A stretch of 56,495 nucleotides of DNA. Origin: a virus. The position numbers were made by a program, and so were the translations under genes. Within the stretch, counting starts at the first letter, position 1; every line of letters starts with the position of its first letter. The notes beneath the pieces are model-generated. The model saw only the letters and a list, made by a program, of their open reading frames with translations. It had not been told where the DNA came from and made no database searches. The stretch spans positions 1 through 56,495 of the IMG/VR virus record IMGVR_UViG_3300025010_000071; one strand, given 5' to 3'. Of this stretch, positions 23,346-32,259 are shown one piece after another.

Positions 23346-25946
23346 ATGAAGATTAAAAGTTTCTGGAATGATGGGCCTGCCATCAGTGAGGATTGTGATT
23401 CCTGTGGGCTTCACACTATTTGTAAATCACCATTCTCAAAACATTACGGTAATGGTAGATTGAATGCTTTGATCATTACTGGTAAACCTTCTGCTATTGA
23501 AGACAGTAAAGGATTTGGTTTCTCAGGGGAAACAATGGATACCATGAAAGAATTCTTTTCCAGTGTAGGAGTGAACCTGGAGAACAATTTCTGGAAAACA
23601 TCTGCTGTCTCCTGCTACAGTAAAGGGGAAATAAAAGATGACCATATACTGAAATGCAAACCGAATCTGATAGACAAGATCAAGGAACTAAAACCTAAGT
23701 ATATTTTAACTGTTGGGAATGCTGCAACAAAAGCTGTTCTTGGTAAGATAGGCAGGAAAACCCCAGCACTTGAAACTCTGGTTATGAGGGCCATTCCTGT
23801 ACATGAATATGGTGCCTGGGTTTTGCCTATGCTGAACCCAGGCAAGATGAAGACAGAGAATCAGAAAGCTTATTTCGGCAGACTGGTTAAGTTTGTTATG
23901 GCTGAGATAAAACAGAAGAAAGAATTGGTAAAGGTAAATCCATTTGAGAATGTAAAAGTCCTAATAGAGTACAAGGATATTATAAATGGACTGGAAGACC
24001 TGTTATCCGATTCTGATTTCGTTTCCTCAATTGATATTGAAGGAACTGGTTTAAAACCACAGTATGAAAAACACTGCATTACTTCTGTTGGTATATCTAC
24101 CAGAAAGGGAACAATAGCTTTTCCACTTGACCATAGTGAAGTTACTTTTTCCGATCAAGCCTACAACAATATTGTTGAGTTACTTGTGGAATATCTGGAA
24201 AGAGAAGATATCAAAAAGATCGCCCACAAGTTGCAATTTGACACAATGTGGTTAGAAACTATTCTTGATTGCACTGTTAATGGATGGTTGCAATGCACCA
24301 ATATAAATCAGCATCTTCTGGATCATAGAACAGGGGCCAAAGGATTAAAGGAACTTTGTTTCCTTAAATGGGGGATCAGGGATTATGATAAAAAAGCCGA
24401 CAAGTATATTGAAGCTGACAGGCAAGGGGCAAAGGAACTCAACAGAATGCGGGAAATGCCCCTGTACGATCAATTGCTGTATGTAGGGGCTGACGCCTAT
24501 CTTACCCTTAAACTAAGCGATGACGAGGACGAAGAATATCGGCAACTTGATTCTAAGAAGAAATATTACCCTCGCATCCTGTTTACTGAAAGTGCCAGAA
24601 CTTTATGCACTATGCAAGAGAATGGTATTCCGATAAATGCAGAATATTATGTAAAGGCAGAAGAGGAAGTAACTGGTAAGATCCAGGATTTAGAAGAGAA
24701 GATAGCCAATGAACCGTATGTAAAGAAGTTTACCAATCTGTATCGAAAGAAATTTGAGCATTCAAAGCCAGCCGATCTGAAGAGACTGTTCTTTGAAGTG
24801 ATGAAACTGGATGCTAAGAAACTGGGAACTACTGATGGTGGTAATATCTCTTTAGATGAAAAGGCACTGAAGGATATTGGTTTACCCATATGTGAAGATA
24901 TTTTATCTTTAAGGAAATTGCTGAAAGTACGGGATACATACCTGTCCCAGTTTGCAAGAGAAGAGGTTAATGGAAAGATTCATCCGTTTTTTAACTTAAC
25001 AATTGCAAGGAGTTACCGCTCAAGTAGCACCCAACCGAATTTCCAAAATATTCCCAAGAGGGATGACTACGCTAAGAAGATAACAAGAACTGGGATTGTA
25101 ACCGAACCTGACTGTGGTATTGGTGAGATTGACTTTTCCGGAGTTGAGGTTTGTACATCGGCAGCGTATCATAAAGATCCAAACTTTATTGCATACCTGA
25201 CTGTTGATGGGTCTGATATGCATAGGGACAATGCTTGTGATATTTGGCAGGTTCGTAAAGAGAATCTGGATGAAGATGGAAAGATCAGATTCTATATAAA
25301 GAATCAATGGACATTCCCTCAGTTCTACGGTGATTACTGGGGAAGTTGTGGTCCACAGTTATGGGAAACTGCTATCGAGAAAGAGAAATTTGTTCTACGA
25401 AATGGTACCCCATTAGTGGAACACATGCACGATAAAGGAATCCATAATGTAGACGATTTCCTCAAGCATTGTAAGAAAGCGGAAGAGAAAATGTGGAATG
25501 AACGGTTTAAAGTTTATACTGCATGGAAGAAAGAAGTAAACGATTTCTATATTAAGTACGGTTACGTGGAAACGTATTTAGGTTTCAGATTTTATGGTCT
25601 ACTGGACAGAAAGCAGACAACCAATTACCCCATACAGGGAACAGCGTTTCATATCCTGCTGTGGTCTATCAACCGTATACAGGAGTTTATCAAGAAAGAG
25701 AAATTACGGTCATACCTTTGTGGTCAGATTCATGATTCTTTGGTGTTTCAGTGGTACCCAGAGGAACGTGATTACTTATTGACGGAGATGAATGAAGTAT
25801 GTTCTAAGAGAGTGCTAAAGGAATTTGAATGGATCAACGTCCCTTTCAAAATTGATGTGGAATTGTCAAAGGTAAATGGTAATTTTGCAGGGTTATCTAA
25901 ATATGTAAAATCGGGGGATATATGGGTACCGAAACCAAAGAAGTAA
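23346..25946 (+). CDS. Family A DNA polymerase fused to a UDG-like Fe-S domain
   Basis: 866 residues in three parts. Residues 1-195 resemble family 4 uracil-DNA glycosylase: four Cys (CDSCGLHTIC, VSC, LKC) for an Fe-S cluster, but the catalytic Glu and His positions are changed (TGKPSAIED, LNPGKM). Residues about 220-400 are the 3'-5' exonuclease with DIEGTGL, KLQFD and YVGADAYLTL. The rest is PolA: IDFSGVEV motif A, KNQWTFPQFYG motif B and QIHDSLVF motif C. It is the phage replicative polymerase; the UDG-like part is probably non-catalytic. Confidence 0.92.
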   Translation: MKIKSFWNDGPAISEDCDSCGLHTICKSPFSKHYGNGRLNALIITGKPSAIEDSKGFGFSGETMDTMKEFFSSVGVNLENNFWKTSAVSCYSKGEIKDDHILKCKPNLIDKIKELKPKYILTVGNAATKAVLGKIGRKTPALETLVMRAIPVHEYGAWVLPMLNPGKMKTENQKAYFGRLVKFVMAEIKQKKELVKVNPFENVKVLIEYKDIINGLEDLLSDSDFVSSIDIEGTGLKPQYEKHCITSVGISTRKGTIAFPLDHSEVTFSDQAYNNIVELLVEYLEREDIKKIAHKLQFDTMWLETILDCTVNGWLQCTNINQHLLDHRTGAKGLKELCFLKWGIRDYDKKADKYIEADRQGAKELNRMREMPLYDQLLYVGADAYLTLKLSDDEDEEYRQLDSKKKYYPRILFTESARTLCTMQENGIPINAEYYVKAEEEVTGKIQDLEEKIANEPYVKKFTNLYRKKFEHSKPADLKRLFFEVMKLDAKKLGTTDGGNISLDEKALKDIGLPICEDILSLRKLLKVRDTYLSQFAREEVNGKIHPFFNLTIARSYRSSSTQPNFQNIPKRDDYAKKITRTGIVTEPDCGIGEIDFSGVEVCTSAAYHKDPNFIAYLTVDGSDMHRDNACDIWQVRKENLDEDGKIRFYIKNQWTFPQFYGDYWGSCGPQLWETAIEKEKFVLRNGTPLVEHMHDKGIHNVDDFLKHCKKAEEKMWNERFKVYTAWKKEVNDFYIKYGYVETYLGFRFYGLLDRKQTTNYPIQGTAFHILLWSINRIQEFIKKEKLRSYLCGQIHDSLVFQWYPEERDYLLTEMNEVCSKRVLKEFEWINVPFKIDVELSKVNGNFAGLSKYVKSGDIWVPKPKK

Positions 25947-26152
25947 TGGAAAGCCCAATTTCTTTTGCTCTTAGATGGATATTTATTTTTTATATGGTGT
26001 ATACTTGTTACCAAGAAACTGGATTGTTTACTTCCCTTTTATTTATATTTATTTTTATTCAAATGGATATACACGCCTATGCTATTCGGAAACTGCTTAA
26101 TATTCATATAAGGAGGATTAAATGGGAAGAGTGGAAAGCCGATCATTCATAA
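25922..26152 (+). CDS. Small membrane protein
   Basis: 76 residues, starting 25 bases inside the polymerase gene with GGGGGAT upstream. Two hydrophobic stretches (about 14-29 and 37-48, SLLFIFIFIQM) and a basic C-terminus (IRRIKWEEWK). No family recognised. Confidence 0.5.
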   Translation: MGTETKEVMESPISFALRWIFIFYMVYTCYQETGLFTSLLFIFIFIQMDIHAYAIRKLLNIHIRRIKWEEWKADHS

Positions 26153-26325
26153 AGAAAATCTGGTTCTTTCTTTTATGTCGTATTGGTATTCATAGACGGA
26201 AGCAGCACTACGTAGAGAACATAACTACCGATAGTAATGCTATTATAACAGTAGGTTGGTGGGACTGTCACGATTGTGGTGCCAGTAAAATAAACTTCTT
26301 TTACGGTAACAAACCATGGCTATAG
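26122..26325 (+). CDS. Small Cys-containing hypothetical protein
   Basis: 67 residues with a perfect AAGGAGG upstream of ATG 26122. Basic start (RSFIKKIWFFLLCRIGIHRRKQH), then CHDCGASK, half of a metal site. The WFFLLCRIGIH-type start is common to small phage/plasmid proteins. Function unknown. Confidence 0.55.
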   Translation: MGRVESRSFIKKIWFFLLCRIGIHRRKQHYVENITTDSNAIITVGWWDCHDCGASKINFFYGNKPWL

Positions 26326-26489
26326 CAAGAAAGAAGCAAGTAACCCGTATTGAACTTGATCTTAAAGAATATGAAGCAAAATGGTTATTGAATATGTTGC
26401 AGAATTCCTTTGAAGAAAACGAATCACTGGAACATAAGGAAATAAGGGAATCTCTATTTACCGAAATAAAGGAGGCTTTGGATGAGTAA
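26316..26489 (+). CDS. Small helical hypothetical protein
   Basis: 57 residues, start in the last codons of the previous gene and end overlapping the clamp loader start by 8 bases. Charged helix pattern (VTRIELDLKEYEAKWLLNML) as in short DNA-binding ribbon-helix-helix proteins, with one basic strand followed by two helices. That reading is tentative. Confidence 0.5.
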   Translation: MAIARKKQVTRIELDLKEYEAKWLLNMLQNSFEENESLEHKEIRESLFTEIKEALDE

Positions 26490-27414
26490 CAGTTTACCGT
26501 TGAAGTACAGACCAGAATATTTCGATGAAGTATATGGCAATGATGCTGCCATTAAATCAGTTGAATCAATGCTAGACAGGGACTTTAAAAACGTGCCCAA
26601 AGCATGGTTATTTACAGGGGCAAGTGGTTGTGGCAAGACTACAATGGTCAGGATCATTGCTAGAATATTGGAATGTGCTGATACTGATTACCATGAATAC
26701 AATGCAGCAAATACAAATGGTATCGATACCATAAGGGAGATAAATGCTACTTCCAGATTATCCCCTATGGGGGGAAAAGTAAAGGTTATCTTACTCGACG
26801 AAAGCCATATGATATCGTCGGCAGCACAGAATGCTATGCTTAAAATGCTTGAAGATTCACCAAAGTATACATTCTTTTTTCTAGCTACAACAAATCCAGA
26901 AAAGATTATTCCAGCAATCAAAACCAGATGTGTTGCAGTAAACATGAAGTCGTTACCGTCTAACACTGCTTACTCTTTAGTTAAAGATATAGCAGAAGCG
27001 GAGAAGGTAGCCGTTCCTAATTCGGTTCTGAAAGCTATCAGTATGGCATGTGGTGGTTCTGCAAGAGAAGCAGTAAAGTTATTAGACCAGGTTATCGATA
27101 TCGAGAAAGAAGAAGATGCTCTGGATATGATAGAGAAAACCATAAGTTGTGAAACTTCGGTACGTGACTTATGTATGGCTATGATGGAAGAGAAACCGTG
27201 GAAGATTCTATCGAAGATTATAACTGATCTTGATTCAGACCCAGAAGCAGCAAGGAGAAGTATTCAGGGATGGTTTTCCAAGGTTCTATTGGATAAAGGG
27301 GATATGAAATCCGCTATGATTCTGGAAGCATTTTCTGAAAACTATTTTGATAGTGGTAAGGCGGGTCTGATCCTCTCTTGCTTTACTGTATTTACGGAAT
27401 ATAGCAGAAAATGA
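26482..27414 (+). CDS. AAA+ sliding-clamp loader
   Basis: 310 residues, similar to RFC small subunit, T4 gp44 or DnaX. Start YRPEYFDEVYGND, Walker A FTGASGCGKTT near residue 50, Walker B VILLDESHMIS, sensor I LATTNPEKI, and an SRC-like KTRC arginine-finger motif. The C-terminal helical collar follows. It would load the clamp at 20571 using ATP. No separate small loader subunit (gp62-like) was recognised nearby. Confidence 0.9.
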   Translation: MSNSLPLKYRPEYFDEVYGNDAAIKSVESMLDRDFKNVPKAWLFTGASGCGKTTMVRIIARILECADTDYHEYNAANTNGIDTIREINATSRLSPMGGKVKVILLDESHMISSAAQNAMLKMLEDSPKYTFFFLATTNPEKIIPAIKTRCVAVNMKSLPSNTAYSLVKDIAEAEKVAVPNSVLKAISMACGGSAREAVKLLDQVIDIEKEEDALDMIEKTISCETSVRDLCMAMMEEKPWKILSKIITDLDSDPEAARRSIQGWFSKVLLDKGDMKSAMILEAFSENYFDSGKAGLILSCFTVFTEYSRK

Positions 27415-27443
27415 TTGATTCTATCAGGATAGTAAAGTAAACT
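27415..27443 (+). promoter_or_regulatory. Putative promoter before the recombination block
   Basis: TTGATT (27415-27420), 17-base spacer, TAAACT (27438-27443), then TATACT. The TAAACTTATA core and spacing match the site at 12091. Lies in a 73-base gap before the UvsY/SSB/RecA genes. An alternative -10 is the TATACT itself. Confidence 0.45.
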
Positions 27444-27487
27444 TATACTTTCAGGGAGGGGTATTCTATTTAACCATAGGAGAAGTT

Positions 27488-27997
27488 ATGGCAGATCGAA
27501 TGAATGATTTTCGGATTGATAAACTCAATTTGGATATGGAATGTATTCGTCAAGCAGAACTGTATAAGGAATACAGCGACAACTTGGCTTCCGCAGTATT
27601 CAATCGGGATAAATGCAAGGAGGAATTAGCGGTACTGAAAGCGGAAGTAGATTCGGAAATAAGGGCGGATCCTTCTGAGTATGGTTTTGAATCAACAAGA
27701 CCCACTGAGACAGCAATAATCAATACAGTTATTCAGGATTCCAGAGTTGTAAAGAAAATGGAAGAATATCTGGAAACCTGTTATCAGGTAAATACCCTTG
27801 AAGGAAGTAAGTGGGCAATGGAGCAGAAGAAGACTGCTCTGGAACTTATTGTTAAGTTATATGTTTCTGGTTACTGGGCTGATCCCCATGTCAGTAAGAC
27901 TGATGGAGAACAGTTCGAGAAAAAAGTAGTGGATGCTGAAAGTGTTAAAGAATTGGAATCGAATCCAAGAATGAAAAGGAGGCAGAAGAATGGGTAA
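27488..27997 (+). CDS. Possible UvsY-like recombination mediator
   Basis: 169 residues, all helical, with a pattern I recognise from phages: NDFRIDKLNLDMECIRQAELYKEYSDNLA, EVDSEIRADPSEYGF, TETAIINTVIQDS, and KKTALELIVKLYVSGYWADP. It lies directly upstream of SSB and RecA/UvsX, where UvsY-type proteins that load the recombinase onto SSB-coated DNA are found. The functional name rests on this context. The basic tail (RMKRRQKNG) overlaps the SSB start. Confidence 0.55.
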   Translation: MADRMNDFRIDKLNLDMECIRQAELYKEYSDNLASAVFNRDKCKEELAVLKAEVDSEIRADPSEYGFESTRPTETAIINTVIQDSRVVKKMEEYLETCYQVNTLEGSKWAMEQKKTALELIVKLYVSGYWADPHVSKTDGEQFEKKVVDAESVKELESNPRMKRRQKNG

Positions 27998-29009
27998 AGT
28001 ATCCAAATTCCGTAGTCAGGAAGGGTACCACGAGGAACTGAAGAACAGAACAGACGAGACAGTTGGTGGCAATTATATCACCATTTTCGTCAAAGATACT
28101 GATCTGAATTTCTGGAAGGATAAAGAAGGTGATCACGCACTGGATGTTATTCCCTGGATATCTTCAGAGAATCATCCAAACTATCCGAAAGGGAAACCTG
28201 TATACAAGGTTGAGATTTGGGTGCATAAACACGTAGGACCAGAGAAAGGGGATTATATTTGTCTCCGTAATTACGGAGAAGACTGCCCTCTCTGTGATGC
28301 AAAATCAGAAGAGATGGCAAAGGATAATCCCAGGAAGAAAGTGGTTGAAGCACTGAAGGGTAGCCAGAGGTGCCTGTACAATGTTGTCGTATACACTGAC
28401 AATCAGGAACAGAATGGTGTTCAGATTTGGGAAGCCAGTTCCTACCTTGCAGAAGGCCCGTTCAAAGAGACTGCAAAGAATAAGCGTACTGGTGAAAGGA
28501 TTCCATATTCTGATCCTGACCGTGGTAAGACTATTACCTTTACCATTGCTGGTAAGAATAAAGGTAAGAAACTTACGGGTATCGTGTTTGAAGATCGACC
28601 AGAACCAATTGCTGATGAAATTCTTGACCAGGCATACACTATTGAAGATTACCTGGTTAAACCTGAAGTGGAAGACCTGAAGCTTATAGCAAAAGCAGTT
28701 CTTTCTGGTGTGTCCGACGAGGACGACGAACCAGAATTACCTGTTCGTAGTCGCCGTAGAGGTGAAGATTCCGAGAAGGAAGAACCTGAACCACGTAAGG
28801 AAAGGGAAACTTCAAAACAGGAAGAGGAACCACCTCCACGTAGAGGTCGCAGAACTGAAGAGGAATCTGGTGGGTTGAACGAAGAACCAGAAAAAAAGAA
28901 AGAAGAGGAACCAGAACCTCGGCGTAACCGTCGTCAGGAACCTGAACCTGAACCAGAGAAGAAAGCGGATGAACCTCCCCCTACCAGACGTTTAAGAAGA
29001 AGGGATTAA
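27990..29009 (+). CDS. Single-stranded DNA-binding protein, gp32-like
   Basis: 339 residues. The core (about 1-230) has an OB-type arrangement with a metal-site segment CLRNYGEDCPLCDAKSE, comparable to the zinc insertion of T4 gp32. The last 100 residues are disordered, with alternating Glu/Pro and Arg clusters (KEEPEPRKERE, PPPTRRLRRRD), and end basic where most SSB tails are acidic. It would coat single strands and organise UvsY, RecA and polymerase. Located between those recombination genes. Confidence 0.75.
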   Translation: MGKVSKFRSQEGYHEELKNRTDETVGGNYITIFVKDTDLNFWKDKEGDHALDVIPWISSENHPNYPKGKPVYKVEIWVHKHVGPEKGDYICLRNYGEDCPLCDAKSEEMAKDNPRKKVVEALKGSQRCLYNVVVYTDNQEQNGVQIWEASSYLAEGPFKETAKNKRTGERIPYSDPDRGKTITFTIAGKNKGKKLTGIVFEDRPEPIADEILDQAYTIEDYLVKPEVEDLKLIAKAVLSGVSDEDDEPELPVRSRRRGEDSEKEEPEPRKERETSKQEEEPPPRRGRRTEEESGGLNEEPEKKKEEEPEPRRNRRQEPEPEPEKKADEPPPTRRLRRRD

Positions 29010-29012
29010 ACA

Positions 29013-30080
29013 ATGGCGACACTAAAGAGAAAAGAAGTTTCTATTACTGCGGAAGATTATACTGATGCAGTTTCAGAACGGGAAGAGGACAAAATCCCAA
29101 TAGATACTTCTATCCTTGTCTCTACTGGTGTCACCCTCCTTGACCTTGCCATTTCTGGTGGCAGGGTCAGGGGAGGGGGTATGCCTGGTGGCATTATGGT
29201 AGAATTGTTTGGGGGATCAGGTTCTGGTAAGACTGCTATTCTTACAGAAATTGGTGCATCTGTACAAGCAAAAGGTGGTGAGGTTCATATCTGTGATCCT
29301 GAAGCAAGACTTGATCGGGAGTACACAAGGATAACTGGACTGGAACTTCCAAGAGACCATTACTATCGTCCTAATACAGTAGGTGATAGGAAAGATGCAA
29401 AGGGGAAAGTAACGGAATTAGGACTGGAAGGTATTATAATGGGATGGGAACCTAAAAACCCAGATGTAATAAACCTTCTCGGTGCTGATTCTATTGCTGC
29501 CTTGTCTACTGCAATGGAAATGGATGATGGTGATAAACGTGGTCAACGTAAGGCAAAGGAGTTATCGGAACTGTGCCGTAAGACTGCAAGAATAATTGCC
29601 CATGAGCATAAATTGGTAGTATTTACTAACCAGATTAGGGATGGTGAATTTGGTGTTACTACTCCTGGTGGACATGCTGTACCATTTCATTCTTCTTTGC
29701 GAATTGCCTGTAACCAAAAAGAGGTAATTAGAAAAGTAAAGAAGAATGAACATGGTGTAGAAATTAAAAAGGACGTTGGTATTATTTCCAATCTGTTTGT
29801 AAAAAAGAGTTCAATTGATGATCCATTTAGAACAGTGCCTATGTACTTGATGTTCGGTATTGGTATAGATGATATACGTGGCAATCTTCAGTATTATAAG
29901 GACATGACTAAGGGAACGGTTTACGATTGTGTTGATAAAACCTATACTTCCTTGGACAGAGCCGTGGAATACATTGAGGAAAACGACCTTGAAGCAGAGT
30001 TACGAGAAATGGTTATTGATGTGTGGGAGCAGAATGAAGCTCTATTTAAAGTAAACCGTAAAAAGAAAAGGAGATTTTAA
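29013..30080 (+). CDS. RecA/UvsX-like recombinase
   Basis: 355 residues. STGVTLLDLAISGG leads into Walker A FGGSGSGKTAI near residue 70; Walker B is VINLLGADSIAAL. LVVFTNQIRDGEFG with PGGHAVPFHSSLRI is the RecA-type loop L2 and following strand. It forms filaments on single-stranded DNA for strand exchange, recombination-dependent replication and repair. Basic C-terminal tail (NRKKKRRF). Context with SSB and UvsY-like genes is as in T4-like recombination modules. Confidence 0.9.
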   Translation: MATLKRKEVSITAEDYTDAVSEREEDKIPIDTSILVSTGVTLLDLAISGGRVRGGGMPGGIMVELFGGSGSGKTAILTEIGASVQAKGGEVHICDPEARLDREYTRITGLELPRDHYYRPNTVGDRKDAKGKVTELGLEGIIMGWEPKNPDVINLLGADSIAALSTAMEMDDGDKRGQRKAKELSELCRKTARIIAHEHKLVVFTNQIRDGEFGVTTPGGHAVPFHSSLRIACNQKEVIRKVKKNEHGVEIKKDVGIISNLFVKKSSIDDPFRTVPMYLMFGIGIDDIRGNLQYYKDMTKGTVYDCVDKTYTSLDRAVEYIEENDLEAELREMVIDVWEQNEALFKVNRKKKRRF

Positions 30081-30082
30081 AG

Positions 30083-30250
30083 ATGGCTGAATTTGCAGAA
30101 GTAAAAGAAAGTTTGACAGAGAAGTGTACTGAATTGTTGGCAGAACTCAATGGTCGCCAAAGCAAAGCCGCGTACAAGAGAGCAAGGCAGTTGACAAAAG
30201 AAATAGCGGTACTCGGTAAGGAATACCGAAAGTTGTCCACAAAAGAGTAA
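30083..30250 (+). CDS. Small histone-like phage protein
   Basis: 55 residues, all helical, ending YKRARQLTKEIAVLGKEYRKLS, a motif common in small phage proteins sometimes labelled histone-like. Strong basic helix suggests DNA or protein binding. It begins two bases after the recA stop and ends just before the structured RNA. Confidence 0.6.
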   Translation: MAEFAEVKESLTEKCTELLAELNGRQSKAAYKRARQLTKEIAVLGKEYRKLSTKE

Positions 30251-30259
30251 TATAAAGTT

Positions 30260-30402
30260 TGGCCTGTAGACCGAAAGGCGAGCTAAGGATTCTGAAAAGA
30301 ATCTGGTAAACTCTTGGTAACGAACTTGAAATCTGGCATATCGATAATACCAGATAGAAACAAGGTGAAGCCCTAACTAAGCCAATACAGGCCATTTTTA
30401 TT
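30260..30402 (+). ncRNA. Multibranched structured RNA with terminator-like end
   Basis: A closing stem TGGCCTGTA (30260-30268) pairs perfectly with TACAGGCCA (30386-30394), followed by UUUUUAUU. Inside, GATTCT-GAAA-AGAATC (30288-30303) is a 6-bp hairpin with a GNRA tetraloop. ATCTGG (30331-30336) pairs with CCAGAT (30350-30355), extended outward by CTTG/CAAG (30325-30328, 30361-30364). A further short CC-GAAA-GG hairpin is at 30271-30278. No ORF fits. Looks like a leader RNA or attenuator before the exonuclease block; no known class recognised. Confidence 0.6.
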
Positions 30403-30411
30403 GGAGAAAAT

Positions 30412-30615
30412 ATGGAACTATCCGTGGTAGAAGAACCTTTTTCAATGGAAAGAATATATACTTTAAAATTTACTGCTTTTGAATTTATGGAAGTCACGTG
30501 TAATCTTTCTGATATGGATCGTGCCATTATACAAGACTGTGATAAACCCGATGCAACTATAGCCGATAAATTACTCGCGCTTGAAATAATAGCGAGAAGG
30601 ATTGAGCGGAAATGA
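30412..30615 (+). CDS. Small hypothetical protein
   Basis: 67 residues with TTGGAG upstream, first gene after the structured RNA and therefore possibly its regulatory target. Beta start (RIYTLKFTAFEFMEVTC), helical end (DKLLALEIIARRIERK). Overlaps the exonuclease start. No family recognised. Confidence 0.55.
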   Translation: MELSVVEEPFSMERIYTLKFTAFEFMEVTCNLSDMDRAIIQDCDKPDATIADKLLALEIIARRIERK

Positions 30616-31487
30616 AATATAAACGACTGGTAATCGATTGTTCAAGTCTCTGCTATGCTGATGCCTATTCCCTGAAAGGATTGAGGACCAGTGAGATAGA
30701 GACAAGCGTTATCTATGGATTTTTGAATCAGCTACTACACTTATCAGAACAGTTCAAAACCAATAGATTTGTATTTTGTTGGGATAGCAAAGGATCAAAA
30801 CGGGAAGAGATATTTCCAGAGTATAAGTTAAAGCGTAGACTGAAAAAGAAAGATAGTACGGAAGATGAAAGGGCTTTTTACCAGTCCATGATACAACAGA
30901 TTATTAGACTTCAACAGGAAATTATTCCATCTATAGGATTCAGAAATTCTTTTTCAGTTGATGGATTAGAAGCTGATGATATAATGGCTGATATAGTTAT
31001 TGGATATGAAGATTGTTTAATGGTTACAGATGATGAAGATTTGTTCCAGATGTTGGGATATGCTGATATGTATAAACCAAGAACAGAAGTTTTATGGACA
31101 CCAGAGAAATTTAATTTACATTATTGTATACCTGTTGATCAATGGGTTAATGTAAAATCAATTGGTGGTTGTACTTCTGATGAAGTACCTGGAATACCAG
31201 GAGTAAGGGAAACTACTGCTATTAAATGGCTACTTGGTATTCTGAAACCCACACACAAAACGTATCAGGCAATATTGGCAGGTAAAGATATTATTGAAAG
31301 GAATAAGAAATTGGTTAGACTTCCATTTCCAGGTACTCCAGAATTTGAACTGAAAAAAGATGAATTCAATATGGATAACCTGATGAAAGTTGCTGATGAA
31401 TATTGGATAGATTCGTATAAGACAAAATTGGGAATGCAACGGTGGGAAAATTTCTTTAACAGGAGTAGGATATGTTCTCTTACGTAG
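30612..31487 (+). CDS. 5'-3' flap exonuclease (FEN/T5 D15-like)
   Basis: 291 residues. Metal-binding acidic residues lie in the expected places: VIDCSSL, FCWDSKGSKREEIFPEYK, VDGLEADDIMADIV and LMVTDDEDLFQML. The helix-hairpin-helix GGCTSDEVPGIPGVRETTAIKWL follows. It removes RNA primers and flaps, a function cellular PolA carries in its N-terminal domain but which the PolA here lacks. Works with the ligase at 32260. Confidence 0.9.
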   Translation: MKYKRLVIDCSSLCYADAYSLKGLRTSEIETSVIYGFLNQLLHLSEQFKTNRFVFCWDSKGSKREEIFPEYKLKRRLKKKDSTEDERAFYQSMIQQIIRLQQEIIPSIGFRNSFSVDGLEADDIMADIVIGYEDCLMVTDDEDLFQMLGYADMYKPRTEVLWTPEKFNLHYCIPVDQWVNVKSIGGCTSDEVPGIPGVRETTAIKWLLGILKPTHKTYQAILAGKDIIERNKKLVRLPFPGTPEFELKKDEFNMDNLMKVADEYWIDSYKTKLGMQRWENFFNRSRICSLT

Positions 31488-31741
31488 TGGCTGATCCTGA
31501 TCTGAATGACGAATACGGTAACCCCAGTAAAGAAGCTGGAATATACATGGATGCCGAAGGAAAGATGTATGCTCTATGTAATACAAAATTGGCACAGAGA
31601 GTGATAGACGGATACTTTGGAATGTTTCAAGTTAAACTGGAGGCAATAGACAAGGATGAGTGGGAAAAAGCGGATCACCGTTTCGTCAGCAAAAGCGAAG
31701 GGGAGAAGATTGCAGCAACTGGTGGCACAGAAGGTATCTGA
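31472..31741 (+). CDS. Small hypothetical protein
   Basis: 89 residues with AGGAGTAGG before the ATG. Start FSYVVADPDLNDEYGNPSKEAGIYMDAEGKMYAL. The 3' 86 bases overlap the next gene in a different frame. No family recognised. Confidence 0.5.
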   Translation: MFSYVVADPDLNDEYGNPSKEAGIYMDAEGKMYALCNTKLAQRVIDGYFGMFQVKLEAIDKDEWEKADHRFVSKSEGEKIAATGGTEGI

Positions 31742-32039
31742 TTTACTGGGAATTCCTCATGGTAAGGATGAACTTATCCAGTCAAGGGAGATGGGACAGT
31801 CTGGTACCGATGTTAAACTGATAGGAGAAGCAAAGGAAAGATTCAAATTTTCCATTGAATGCAAAGCCCAGGAGTCTTGGTCAATACATGACTGGATAGA
31901 CCAGGCGAAAGGTAACAAGATAACTGGTACTGATTGGCTACTTGTTGCTAAAAGATCAGGAAGTGAACCAGTAGCTGTTATGGATTTAGATACCTTTTTC
32001 CGATTGCTGAAAGCAAGACCAACTTTGAAAAGGAAATAA
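31656..32039 (+). CDS. Holliday-junction-resolvase-like or PD-(D/E)XK nuclease
   Basis: 127 residues. Basic start (SSAKAKGRRLQQLVAQKV), then REMGQSGTDVKLIGEAKERFKFSIECKAQESW, where Gly-x-Asp and Glu-Cys-Lys match the (G)xD ... ExK catalytic pattern of PD-(D/E)XK enzymes. A similar small protein is annotated as resolvase in various phages. It would cut branched recombination intermediates before packaging. Confidence 0.7.
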   Translation: MSGKKRITVSSAKAKGRRLQQLVAQKVSDLLGIPHGKDELIQSREMGQSGTDVKLIGEAKERFKFSIECKAQESWSIHDWIDQAKGNKITGTDWLLVAKRSGSEPVAVMDLDTFFRLLKARPTLKRK

Positions 32040-32050
32040 AGGAGGGAGCC

Positions 32051-32242
32051 ATGGCTTGTAAATGCAAAGTATTTCATACTATTTCTGATAATCCTGATGA
32101 AAATGATATGGTTGAATGTGGTGAGCCAGATTTAATTACTGATGTTTGTTATGATCATTGCGTTTTATGCAAAACCTGTAGGAAAGAACCGGCTGATCCA
32201 GAAGTTGGGATTTGCGAAAAATGTATTGACAAAGCCGTATAA
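32051..32242 (+). CDS. Small Cys-rich zinc-binding protein
   Basis: 63 residues with eight Cys: CKC near the start, then VECG, VCYDHCVLCKTC and ICEKC. Two zinc sites are likely, RING- or LIM-like in spacing. AAAGGAGGG upstream. Probably a binding adaptor; no enzyme motif. Confidence 0.65.
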   Translation: MACKCKVFHTISDNPDENDMVECGEPDLITDVCYDHCVLCKTCRKEPADPEVGICEKCIDKAV

Positions 32243-32259
32243 TTGAAAAGGAAATAACT

